A stretch of DNA of 64,000 bases from Sphingopyxis chilensis. GTDB lineage: Bacteria; Pseudomonadota; Alphaproteobacteria; Sphingomonadales; Sphingomonadaceae. Location of the stretch: the NCBI RefSeq assembly GCF_035930445.1, contig NZ_CP142394.1:2203501-2267500 (forward strand), in the 5' to 3' direction. Shown here one piece after another: positions 1 to 7,682 of this stretch. The notes under the pieces were generated by a model. That model ran no database searches and was not told the DNA's origin. It saw only the letters and a program-made list of their open reading frames with translations. The position numbers were made by a program, and so were the translations under genes. The number at the start of each line of letters is the position of its first letter. Position 1 is the first letter of the stretch.

Positions 1-2136
1 ATCGGCGGGGGCATGTTTTTCGAGCAATTTCCGGGCGGGCCAGTCGAGCAGGCCCATCAGCGCGTCGGCGAGCCTGCGGTCGCCGATGTCGCGCAGTCCG
101 CGGCAGCCGGTGAGCAACGGTTCGAGCCAGATTTCGAGGCTATCGCCGAGCGCACTGGTGGACAGCGCATCGAGCCCGGCGAAGGATGCCCGCTGGCGCA
201 GCGCCTGCGACACCGGCCCCCAGCCGATCAGCCCGAGCCCCTTGCCCCGCACCGCTTCCATCCGCACCGCGACATCGTCCTCGGCATTTTCGCCGCGGCC
301 CGCCTGCCCGCTCGTCAGCGCGATCGCGCCGAGCCGCCGCTCGCGGCGATGATCGACGCGGTCGTTCGCGGCGTCATAGCTGCTCGCCGAATGCTGGACG
401 ATGCGATCGGCGAACAGCGCCTCGACCTCGGCCCCCGCGATCGGCGCCGCGGATAGGATACGCACCCCCGCCGCATGTCCCTGCGCATCGGCGATCGCGA
501 GCCATTCGCTGCCCGCAAGCGGATCGACCGGGTCGATGCGATAGGCGCGGCCGCCGACGCTCAGATATTCGCCGCGCTGTCCCGCGCGCTGCCGCGCGAC
601 GCGGTCGGGCCATGCGGTCGCGATCCAGCCGCCGATCGAGCGCGGCAGCATGTCGCCCGCCCCCGACGCCAGTTTCTCGCCGATCGTTGCGAACCGCCGC
701 GCAAGGCGCCACGCGCCCTCCGAGCGTTCATTGCGCTGCCCGCGCCAGCGCCCAAGCCGCGCCTCGACATCGACCCCGCGGCCGCCGAGTCCGGGCTCGG
801 TGAGCAGTACCGCGAGCCGACCGGCCATCTCGCCCTCGCCCGCACGCGCCGCGTCGAGCAGCATGTGCGCGAGCGGCACCGGCAGCGGGATCGCGGCGAG
901 TGCCTTGCCGTGCGCGGTGATCCGGCCATCGTCGGCGAGCGCGCCGATCGCCTGCAACCGCGTCTTCGCTTCGGCAATCGCGGCGGGTGACGGCGGGTCG
1001 AGCCAGCCCAATTGGCGCGGATCGACGATCCCCCAGCTCGCGCAGTCGAGCACCACCGGCATCAGGTCATTCTCGTGGATTTCGGGCGGATCGAACGGCG
1101 GCATGCCCGCGGTCGCCGCCGCTTCCCACAGGCGATAGGCGACGCCCGGCCCCTGCCGCGCCGCGCGGCCCGCGCGCTGCGTCGCCGACGCCTGGCTCGC
1201 GCGTTCGGTCACGAGGCGGGCGATGCCGGCCGCCTTGTCGAAGCGCGGGCGCCGCGACAGGCCGGCGTCGATGACGATGCGCACGCCGTCGATCGTCAGG
1301 CTGGTTTCGGCGATGCTCGTCGCGAGGATCAACTTGCGCCGCCCCTCCTCATCGCGGAGGAGCGCCTTGCGCTGGAGCGCCGGATCGATCTGGCCGTGGA
1401 GGCGATGGAGGGCGAGCGGCAGGCGTGCGTCCTCGACCGCCGTCGCCGCGCGTTCGATGTCGGCCGCGCCGGGCAGGAAGGCGAGGATGTCGCCTTCGGC
1501 TTCGTCGGCGAGCGCCTGCCGCACCGCCGCGAGCACCGACGCTTCGAGCCGGTCTTCGGCGCGCCGGCCGATATGGCGGAGATCGAGCGGCCAGATCTTG
1601 CCTTCGCTCTTCACCACCGGCGCATTGCCCAGCAAGGCCCCGAAACGCGCGCCGTCGAGCGTTGCCGACATGGCAACGATGCGGAGGTCGTCGCGGAGCC
1701 CCTGCTGCGCGTCGATCGCCAGCGCCAGCGCGAAATCGCCGTCGAGACTGCGTTCGTGGACCTCGTCGAACAAGACCGCCGACACGCCCTGAAGCTCCGG
1801 GTCGGCGAGGATGCGGTTGCGGAAGAGCCCCGGCGTCATCACCAGCAGCCGCGTCGCCGCCGACTGCTTGCTGTCGAGCCGCGTCGCATAGCCGACGCGC
1901 CCGCCGACCGCCTCGCCCATCTCCTCGGCGATCCGTTCGGCCGCACCGCGCGCCGCGAGGCGGCGCGGCGAGAGCAGCCACACCGCCCCCGTGCACCAAG
2001 GCTGGTCGAGCAGCGCGGGGGCGACACGCGTCGTCTTGCCTGCGCCCGGCGGCGCGACGACGACGGCGTTGGGCTTGAGCACCAGCGCCGCCATGATATC
2101 GGGCAGCACGGCATCGATCGGCAGCGAAACGGTCAT
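1..2136 (-). CDS. hrpB: ATP-dependent helicase HrpB, C-terminus cut by window edge
   Basis: This is a DEAH-family RNA helicase-like ATPase of the HrpB type. The reading frame stays open from the ATG at 2136 down to base 1, giving 712 codons without a stop. HrpB proteins are usually a little over 800 residues, so roughly the last hundred are outside the window. The Walker A motif (PPGAGKTT, about residues 29-36) and the Walker B box (DEVH, about 124-127) are clear. The SAT motif and the RAGRAARQG motif VI follow, and then an HrpB-specific C-terminal region. The biological role of HrpB is poorly defined; it is a conserved housekeeping gene. It lies 25 bases downstream of the polyprenyl synthase gene on the same strand and could be co-transcribed with it. 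Several long frames on the opposite strand are high-G+C shadows. Confidence 0.93.
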   Translation of the reverse strand, partial: MTVSLPIDAVLPDIMAALVLKPNAVVVAPPGAGKTTRVAPALLDQPWCTGAVWLLSPRRLAARGAAERIAEEMGEAVGGRVGYATRLDSKQSAATRLLVMTPGLFRNRILADPELQGVSAVLFDEVHERSLDGDFALALAIDAQQGLRDDLRIVAMSATLDGARFGALLGNAPVVKSEGKIWPLDLRHIGRRAEDRLEASVLAAVRQALADEAEGDILAFLPGAADIERAATAVEDARLPLALHRLHGQIDPALQRKALLRDEEGRRKLILATSIAETSLTIDGVRIVIDAGLSRRPRFDKAAGIARLVTERASQASATQRAGRAARQGPGVAYRLWEAAATAGMPPFDPPEIHENDLMPVVLDCASWGIVDPRQLGWLDPPSPAAIAEAKTRLQAIGALADDGRITAHGKALAAIPLPVPLAHMLLDAARAGEGEMAGRLAVLLTEPGLGGRGVDVEARLGRWRGQRNERSEGAWRLARRFATIGEKLASGAGDMLPRSIGGWIATAWPDRVARQRAGQRGEYLSVGGRAYRIDPVDPLAGSEWLAIADAQGHAAGVRILSAAPIAGAEVEALFADRIVQHSASSYDAANDRVDHRRERRLGAIALTSGQAGRGENAEDDVAVRMEAVRGKGLGLIGWGPVSQALRQRASFAGLDALSTSALGDSLEIWLEPLLTGCRGLRDIGDRRLADALMGLLDWPARKLLEKHAPAD

Positions 2137-2161
2137 CGGATCGCTTCTGTCCCCGGAACGC

Positions 2162-3175
2162 TCAATAAGCGCGCGCGACCGCGAATGCGACCGCTTCGGT
2201 CAGCGCCGATTTCGCCTGGCTGGCGCGGAAGCCGCCGATCGCGTCAACCGCGCGCTGTCCATAATGACGCGCGCGTGCGAGCGTGTCGATGATCGTATCA
2301 TGTTTGTGGAGCAGCGACGTCGCGTAGGCGAGATCTTCATCCGAGGTCCGGTGGCCGACGATCGCCTGCTTCCAGAATTCACGTTCCTCGGCACTGCCGC
2401 GGGCGTATGCGAGGATGACAGGCAAGGTGACCTTGCCGTCGCGAAAATCGTCGCCGACGCCCTTCCCCATCGTTTCGGCGTCCGAAACATAATCGATCGC
2501 ATCGTCGACGAGCTGGAAGGCTATGCCGAGATTGCGCCCATAAGCGTCGAGCGCGGCTTCGGTCGCCTCGTCGCGCTCGGCAACCACCGCGGCGATCTTG
2601 CACGCGGCGGCGAACAGTTCGGCGGTCTTCGCGTTGATGATTGCGAGATACTGATCCTCGCTCGTCTCGATCCGTCGCTGCGCCGAGAGCTGGTTGACCT
2701 CGCCCTCGGCGATCACCGCCGACGCGCGCGACAGGATCTTGAGCACCTTGAGCGAACCGTCCTCGACCATCACCTCGAACGCGCGGCTGAACAGGAAGTC
2801 GCCGACGAGCACCGAGGCGCTGTTGCCCCAGATCATGTTCGCGGTCTTGCGGCCGCGACGCAGGTCCGACTTGTCGACGACATCGTCGTGGAGCAGGGTC
2901 GCAGTGTGGATGAACTCGACCGCTGCGGCGAGCTTGCAATGCCGCCGCCCCGGATAGTCGAGCAGCTTGCCGCACGCCAATGTCAGCATCGGGCGCATCC
3001 GCTTGCCGCCGCCTGCGATCAGATGCCCCGCAAGTTCGGGGATCAATGGCACTTCGGACTGCATCCGGTCGAGAATGACCGAATTCACCTCGTTCATGTC
3101 GGCGGCGACGAGCGCCATCATCGGGTCGAGCGAGGGCGGACGGTCGCCGTGCAGCTGGTGGATTTCGGCAGTCAT
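2162..3175 (-). CDS. ispB: Long-chain polyprenyl diphosphate synthase (octaprenyl/decaprenyl type)
   Basis: This enzyme condenses isopentenyl diphosphate units onto an allylic primer to make the all-trans side chain of ubiquinone. The 337-residue length is normal for the family. Both aspartate-rich metal-binding motifs are present: DDVVD in the context LLHDDVVD, and DDAID in the context QLVDDAIDY. The GGGKRMRP segment that binds the diphosphate also fits. The frame is open upstream, but the ATG at 3175 gives the normal N-terminus (MTAEIHQLHG), and a start further up would run into the divergent chorismate mutase gene. Chain length cannot be read with certainty from the sequence. Sphingomonads use ubiquinone-10, so decaprenyl is likely by inference. 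Confidence 0.93.
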   Translation of the reverse strand: MTAEIHQLHGDRPPSLDPMMALVAADMNEVNSVILDRMQSEVPLIPELAGHLIAGGGKRMRPMLTLACGKLLDYPGRRHCKLAAAVEFIHTATLLHDDVVDKSDLRRGRKTANMIWGNSASVLVGDFLFSRAFEVMVEDGSLKVLKILSRASAVIAEGEVNQLSAQRRIETSEDQYLAIINAKTAELFAAACKIAAVVAERDEATEAALDAYGRNLGIAFQLVDDAIDYVSDAETMGKGVGDDFRDGKVTLPVILAYARGSAEEREFWKQAIVGHRTSDEDLAYATSLLHKHDTIIDTLARARHYGQRAVDAIGGFRASQAKSALTEAVAFAVARAY

Positions 3176-3283
3176 GACGGGGCGACCCTTGGCTGGAGGG
3201 CCACAAATTTGCAACGACTTTCGGCTTGCATGACGCCCCCCGCCGGTGCCAAGCGTGCCGGAGCTAAGAGGAGCCGCGTACCC

Positions 3284-3571
3284 ATGGACGATCAGCTGAG
3301 CCGTTACCGTCAGAGCATCGACAATATCGACGCGGCGCTCGTCTATATGCTCGCCGAGCGGTTCAAGGTGACCAAGGCGGTCGGCGAACTGAAGGCACGC
3401 GAAGGCCTGCCCCCCGCCGACCCCGGCCGCGAGGAGCGCCAGATCGAACGGCTGCGTGCGCTGGCCCGCGACGCCGACCTCGACCCCGATTTCACCGAGA
3501 AGTTCCTGCGCTTCATCATCGACGAGGTGATCCGCCATCACCAGCAGGCAAAGCGCGAGCAGAGCGCATGA
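3284..3571 (+). CDS. Chorismate mutase, AroQ type
   Basis: A 95-residue all-helical chorismate mutase, which converts chorismate to prephenate for phenylalanine and tyrosine synthesis. The sequence has the typical AroQ layout. It opens with a helix containing RQSIDNIDAALVYMLAERF, followed by KVTKAVGELKA and a C-terminal helix with RFIIDEVIRHHQ. The start at 3284 is supported by an AAGAGGAG Shine-Dalgarno sequence ending about 10 bases upstream. The stop overlaps the start of the GST gene (ATGA), so the two are probably translated together. It is a monofunctional enzyme with no fused dehydratase or dehydrogenase. A second chorismate mutase gene lies at 28347-28661. Confidence 0.88.
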   Translation: MDDQLSRYRQSIDNIDAALVYMLAERFKVTKAVGELKAREGLPPADPGREERQIERLRALARDADLDPDFTEKFLRFIIDEVIRHHQQAKREQSA

Positions 3572-4263
3572 CCCTCGATCACCCGATCTTCGCGCGCTGG
3601 CCCGCACAGCATCCGGACCGGCTCCAGCTTTTTTCGGCGCCGACGCCGAACGGCGTGAAGGTGGGGATCATGCTCGAAGAGACGGGCCTTCCCTATGAAC
3701 CGCACCGGATCGATATCATGGCGAACGAAAGCCATGACCCGGCGTTCCTCGCGCTCAATCCGAACGGCAAGATCCCGGCGATCTACGACCCCGCGGGGCC
3801 CGGCGGAAAGCCGCTCGCCCTGTTCGAATCGGGCGCGATCCTGATCTATCTCGCCGACAAGAGCGGACGGTTCCTTTCGGCCGATCCCGCGATGCGTTAT
3901 GAGACGATCCAGTGGGTGATGTGGCAGATGGGCGGCGTCGGCCCGATGTTCGGCCAGCTCGGCTTCTTCCACAAATTCGCCGGCCGTGAATATGAGGACA
4001 AGCGCCCGCGCGACCGCTACGCGGCCGAATCGGCGCGGTTGCTCGGCGTGCTCGACGCGCGGCTCGAGGACCGGGCATGGATCATGGGCGATGATTACAG
4101 CATCGCCGACATCTCCCTGCTCGGCTGGGTTCGCAACCTGATCGGTTTTTACGAAGCACGCGAGATCGTCGGGTTCGATCGCTTTGCGCATGTCCAGCGC
4201 TGGCTGGATGCGGGGCTCGCACGGTCAGGCGTGCAGCGCGGATTGGACGTGACGGCGGCCTGA
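3568..4263 (+). CDS. Glutathione S-transferase family protein (Nu-class/YfcG-like)
   Basis: A 231-residue cytosolic GST. The N-terminal thioredoxin-fold domain holds FSAPTPNGVKV near residue 23, where the active-site region lies. The cis-proline segment NPNGKIPAI and the glutathione gamma-glutamyl contact FESGAILIYLA follow. The C-terminal helical domain carries the usual IADISLLGWV stretch. The Thr-Pro-Asn arrangement at the active site resembles the E. coli YfcG/YghU group, which have disulfide-bond reductase activity. The true substrate is unknown. The gene overlaps the chorismate mutase stop by four bases. It is followed by an intergenic inverted repeat and then the converging histidine kinase gene. 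Confidence 0.88.
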   Translation: MTLDHPIFARWPAQHPDRLQLFSAPTPNGVKVGIMLEETGLPYEPHRIDIMANESHDPAFLALNPNGKIPAIYDPAGPGGKPLALFESGAILIYLADKSGRFLSADPAMRYETIQWVMWQMGGVGPMFGQLGFFHKFAGREYEDKRPRDRYAAESARLLGVLDARLEDRAWIMGDDYSIADISLLGWVRNLIGFYEAREIVGFDRFAHVQRWLDAGLARSGVQRGLDVTAA

Positions 4264-4300
4264 CGTCGGGTTTCGACCTAAGGCTGCCCGATCTATCATC

Positions 4301-4372
4301 GTCATCCCGGACTTGATCCGGGATCCATGGACGCAACGGTAGCTGTTGACCCCGGATCAAGTCCGGGGTGAC
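4301..4372. repeat. Intergenic inverted repeat, 22-bp arms
   Basis: Bases 4301-4322 (starting gtcatcccggacttgatc) pair with 4351-4372 with one mismatch across a 28-base spacer. The element sits exactly between two converging genes. It may act as a bidirectional terminator or be a dispersed sphingomonad palindrome. Its outer core gtcatcccgg recurs in the hairpin at 34450-34485. Confidence 0.8.
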
Positions 4373-4420
4373 GAAGGTGAGTTACGCACCGTCCGCTCCC
4401 CACCCCAAAGCAACCGGCCC

Positions 4421-5827
4421 CTACCCCGCCGGTAGCCGCAGCCGGACGAGCAATCCGCCCAGATCCTCGCTCTCTTCCAGCACAATATTGCCACCGTAAA
4501 TCTCCGCGACGTCGCGCACGATCGCAAGTCCGAGTCCGGTGCCGGGCTTGCCGCTGTCGAGCCGCACGCCGCGGTCGAAGATTCGCGACCGGTCGGCGGG
4601 CGAGATGCCGGCGCCATCGTCCTCGACCAGTATCTCGGCCATATCGCCTGCGCGCCCGATCGTGACGAAGATGCTGCCGCCGCCATATTTCGCGGCATTT
4701 TCGAGCAGATTGCCGATGAGTTCGTCGAGGTCCTGCCGCTCGACGCGCGCGATGAGGTCCTTGTCACCCGCGGCATCGAGCCGCACGTCGGGGTAGAGCG
4801 CGGCGACCGCGCGCGAGACGCTTTCGACGCTGTCGCGCACCACCGCGCGCGCCTGCGCCGCGCCGCGTCGTCCGACGGCGCGCGCGCGCGCAAGGTGATG
4901 GTCGACCTGCCGCTGCATCGTCGCCGCCTCACGCCGCACCGTTTCGGCAAGCTCGCTATTCGAACTGGTTGCGCTGTTGACGAGGACGGTGAGCGGCGTC
5001 TTCAGCGCGTGGGCGAGGTTGCCTGCGTGAAGCCGCGCCTCCTCGGCCTGTTTCTCGTTATGCGCGAGCAGCGCGTTGAGTTCGTCGACCATGGGCTGCA
5101 CCTCAAGCGGCAGGGGCGCATCGACCCGGCGGTTCTGCCCGCCGCGCATCGCCGCGATCGCGCGGCGGATATGGCGCAGCGGCCAGAGGCCGTAGAAGGT
5201 CTGGAGCGCCGCGAGGATGATGAGGCCGAGCCCGAGCAGCGCGAGGCTGGGGATCAGCGTCTGCCGGACCGCGCTGACCTGTGCATCGAGCGCCTCGCGC
5301 GACTGCGCGATCTGGTACCGCCAGTTGGTCCTGCTTCCCGGCAGGATGACATTGCGTTCGAGCACCCGCAATTCCTCGTCGGGAAACTGGTTGCTGTCAT
5401 AGGTGTGGATCTGGTTATCAATATGCGGCGCCGGCGCCTTCAGCGTCCGTTCCCACAGCGAACGCGAGCGATAGGGTTCCTGGTTGCCGCCGCTGATCTG
5501 CCAATAGAGGCCGCTGTACGGTTCGAGGAAACGCTGGTCGCCGAGCGGCTCGATCAGCCGCACCTCCCCGTCGGGCCCGATCTCCGACGAGCGGATCATC
5601 GCGATCAGCACATATTCGAGGCCCGAATCGAAATTGCGCGTGATCGCGGTCTTCAGCACCTGATCGAGCGCAAAACCGCCGCCGATCAGCAGCACCGAAA
5701 TCCAGAGCGCCGCAATCGCGATCATGCGCCGCGCCAGCGAGCCCGTGATCCGTTTCGACGTGGCTAGGGGCTTGGTTGCCGCGTCCGGGCCGGTTTCGAC
5801 CGCCGGGGCGACGTCGGCCTTTGACAT
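4421..5827 (-). CDS. Sensor histidine kinase, PhoQ-like
   Basis: A 468-residue membrane sensor kinase. A transmembrane segment lies near residues 30-55 (RRMIAIAALWISVLLIGG). A periplasmic sensor region of about 130 residues follows, then a second membrane segment around 190-215 and a HAMP-like linker. The phosphoacceptor histidine is in the HALKTPLT motif. The N box (LLENAAKYGGG), G1 box (EDDGAGISP) and G2 box (GTGLGLAIV) are all intact, so it should be an active kinase. It begins three bases after the stop of the response regulator and is the last gene of a PepSY-regulator-kinase unit. The overall design resembles PhoQ, but the signal cannot be read from the sequence. Confidence 0.9.
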   Translation of the reverse strand: MSKADVAPAVETGPDAATKPLATSKRITGSLARRMIAIAALWISVLLIGGGFALDQVLKTAITRNFDSGLEYVLIAMIRSSEIGPDGEVRLIEPLGDQRFLEPYSGLYWQISGGNQEPYRSRSLWERTLKAPAPHIDNQIHTYDSNQFPDEELRVLERNVILPGSRTNWRYQIAQSREALDAQVSAVRQTLIPSLALLGLGLIILAALQTFYGLWPLRHIRRAIAAMRGGQNRRVDAPLPLEVQPMVDELNALLAHNEKQAEEARLHAGNLAHALKTPLTVLVNSATSSNSELAETVRREAATMQRQVDHHLARARAVGRRGAAQARAVVRDSVESVSRAVAALYPDVRLDAAGDKDLIARVERQDLDELIGNLLENAAKYGGGSIFVTIGRAGDMAEILVEDDGAGISPADRSRIFDRGVRLDSGKPGTGLGLAIVRDVAEIYGGNIVLEESEDLGGLLVRLRLPAG

Positions 5828-5830
5828 GGT

Positions 5831-6493
5831 CTATTGCGGATCGTCGAGTTGGTAGCCCAGCCCGCGGATCGTCGTGATGATATCGGCGCCAAGCTTTTTG
5901 CGAATGCGCGTGACGAACACCTCGATCGTATTCGAATCGCGGTCGAAATCCTGATCGTAGATATGCTCGATCAGTTCGGTGCGCGACACGACCTTGCCCT
6001 TGTGGTGGAGCAGATAGGACAGCAATTTATATTCCTGCGCGGTCAGCTTCACCGGCTCTCCGGCGAGCGTGACGCGGCCCGACCGCGTGTCGAGGCGAAC
6101 GTCGCCCGCGATCAACTCGCTCGACGCGTTGCCCGAAGCGCGGCGGATCAGCGCGCGCAGCCGCGCGATCAATTCCTCGGTCTGGAAGGGCTTTGCCAGA
6201 TAGTCGTCGGCACCCGCATCCAGCCCGGCCACCTTGTCGGACCAGCTGTCGCGCGCGGTCAGGACGAGCACCGGAAAATTCCGCTTTTCGCGGCGCCAGC
6301 GGTCGAGCACGGTCAGCCCGTCGATTTCGGGGAGGCCGAGATCGAGGATCGCCGCGTCATAGGTTTCGGTCGAACCCAGGAAATGCCCGTCCTCGCCATC
6401 GGTCGCGAGATCGACGGCATAACCCGCCCCCTCCAGCGTCGCCTTGAGCTGCGGGCCCAGCGTGGGTTCGTCCTCGACAATCAAAATCCGCAT
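5831..6493 (-). CDS. OmpR-family response regulator, PhoP-like
   Basis: A 220-residue two-component regulator. The receiver domain (residues 1-115) has the acidic pocket EDE near residue 7, the phosphorylation aspartate in ILDLGLPEIDG, the conserved threonine in VLTARD and the lysine in YLAKPF. The C-terminal winged-helix DNA-binding domain (about 125-218) includes LTAQEYKLLSYLL and ends with the usual TIRGLGYQL. The ATG at 6493 has an AGG-rich Shine-Dalgarno sequence about 7 bases upstream. It is paired with the kinase gene 3 bases downstream. The PepSY gene ends about 116 bases upstream on the same strand. Confidence 0.93.
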   Translation of the reverse strand: MRILIVEDEPTLGPQLKATLEGAGYAVDLATDGEDGHFLGSTETYDAAILDLGLPEIDGLTVLDRWRREKRNFPVLVLTARDSWSDKVAGLDAGADDYLAKPFQTEELIARLRALIRRASGNASSELIAGDVRLDTRSGRVTLAGEPVKLTAQEYKLLSYLLHHKGKVVSRTELIEHIYDQDFDRDSNTIEVFVTRIRKKLGADIITTIRGLGYQLDDPQ

Positions 6494-6609
6494 TCAGGCG
6501 CCTTTCCTTTGCGAAACCGAACAGGACGGCCGCATGTTTCGACTGTGTATCAAGTCCGAACGTTCATCGCAAAATCTCGTTGCGACGAAACGTGCGGGCT
6601 CTGGAATTG

Positions 6610-6918
6610 TCAGGGTTTGCGGCCGACGATCCGGCCGGTGCGGGCATCGACATAGACGACGACGACCTGGCTGCCGTCCATGAACTTGAGCTTGTAGATC
6701 ATCCGCCCGGCATCGAACTGCGGTCCGCCAAGATAGGTCATGTCGTCATAGGGCGGGCGCGAACGGATGTCGGCGATCAGCTTGCCCAGCGGCACCACCT
6801 GTCCCTGTGCGGCCGCCTGACGCAGATGGTCCTGGTCGCGATCGCCGCGGGCGATCGCGGGCGACCCTGCCGACAGGAGCAGGGCGGAGATCATCGAAAG
6901 GGTCAGGGTGCGGGTCAT
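6610..6918 (-). CDS. Exported PepSY-domain protein
   Basis: A 102-residue protein with a cleavable signal peptide (MTRTLTLSMISALLLSAG, probable cut after AIA near residue 23). A single PepSY-like domain follows, with the typical YKLKFMDGSQVVVVYVDARTGRIV ending read in parts. PepSY domains are thought to inhibit proteases or to sense in the periplasm. It is first in line upstream of the response regulator and kinase on the same strand, an arrangement often seen for PhoPQ-like systems in alphaproteobacteria. It is therefore a good candidate for the target or modulator of the sensor, though this is inference. Confidence 0.8.
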   Translation of the reverse strand: MTRTLTLSMISALLLSAGSPAIARGDRDQDHLRQAAAQGQVVPLGKLIADIRSRPPYDDMTYLGGPQFDAGRMIYKLKFMDGSQVVVVYVDARTGRIVGRKP

Positions 6919-7008
6919 GGCCGTTTCTCTAACGCGAAAGCATTGAATAGGCGATGAATGGGCGGGTCAGCCCCGGTATTGGTTCCGCCACGGCCCGTGG
7001 GGCCATGG

Positions 7009-7080
7009 TGGGCGCGACAGGGATTGAACCTGTGACCCCACCCGTGTGAAGGGTGTGCTCTACCGCTGAGCTACGCGCCC
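7009..7080 (-). tRNA. tRNA-Val (anticodon CAC)
   Basis: Read on the minus strand the sequence folds as a full cloverleaf. The acceptor stem GGGCGCG pairs with CGCGCCC and is followed by discriminator A. The D arm is GCTC/GAGC, the anticodon stem CACCC/GGGTG and the T arm ACAGG-TTCAATC-CCTGT. The seven-base anticodon loop TTCACAC gives CAC, which reads the GUG valine codon. The 3' CCA is not encoded. Confidence 0.95.
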
Positions 7081-7174
7081 GTTCCGACCTGAACCGGGGT
7101 CCAAGCTTCGAAAGCCGGACGTCCATAGCCGCTGCGGCGATGATTGCAACGGGCATTTGCTCGATCTTCACGCA

Positions 7175-7212
7175 CAAATACAAATCGGGCCGCAGCTTGC
7201 GCCGCGGCCCGA
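7175..7212 (-). terminator. Probable rho-independent terminator of the HU gene
   Basis: On the minus strand, TCGGGCCGC and GCGGCCCGA form a 9-bp G+C-rich stem (7185-7212). A T-rich stretch (TTTGTATTTG) follows. It lies about 30 bases after the HU stop codon. Confidence 0.65.
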
Positions 7213-7241
7213 GATGTTTTTACCAAAAGGCGCGGGCCAAC

Positions 7242-7514
7242 TTAGTTGACGGCGTCCTTGAGGGCCTTGCCGGCCTTGAACTTCGGCTGGTTCGACGCCG
7301 CGATGGTCATCGTTTCGCCGGTGCGCGGGTTGCGACCGGTCGATGCCTTGCGCTTGCTGACCGCGAAGGTGCCGAAGCCGACGAGACGGACTTCGCCGCC
7401 CTTCTTCAGCGAACCCGTGATCGCGTCGAAGACGGCTTCCACGGCCTTGCTGGCATCACCCTTGGTCAGGCCGCTCGAATCGGCGACGGCGGCGATCAGG
7501 TCTTGTTTGTTCAT
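7242..7514 (-). CDS. hup: DNA-binding protein HU
   Basis: A 90-residue HU/IHF-family nucleoid protein that bends and compacts DNA non-specifically. The N-terminal helices (MNKQDLIAAVADSSGL) and the family signature GFGTFAVSKRKASTGRNP are present. The beta-arm proline lies in GRNPRTGE. The length matches HU-beta. It is a single-gene unit with its own terminator at 7175-7212 and a candidate sigma-70 promoter at 7574-7603. lon lies upstream on the same strand, and the lon-hup adjacency is common in proteobacteria. Confidence 0.95.
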   Translation of the reverse strand: MNKQDLIAAVADSSGLTKGDASKAVEAVFDAITGSLKKGGEVRLVGFGTFAVSKRKASTGRNPRTGETMTIAASNQPKFKAGKALKDAVN

Positions 7515-7573
7515 GCCTAAGGAACCCCTGCATTATGGTTGAATGATTCTCATGGCCCGAAGCCATGGCGCGC

Positions 7574-7603
7574 CACTAACGATGTTTGCCCCTGTCTTGT
7601 CAA
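7574..7603 (-). promoter_or_regulatory. Candidate sigma-70 promoter for HU
   Basis: On the minus strand a TTGACA hexamer (7598-7603) is followed after 18 bases by TTAGTG (7574-7579), 60 bases before the HU start. The -35 is perfect but the -10 is weak. Confidence 0.45.
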
Positions 7604-7682
7604 AGCAAAAAAGGGCGAAAAACGTCCCAAAACATCGATTTTGCGACGAATTTGGGGTGAAACGCCATCAAGCGGCGGCCCC

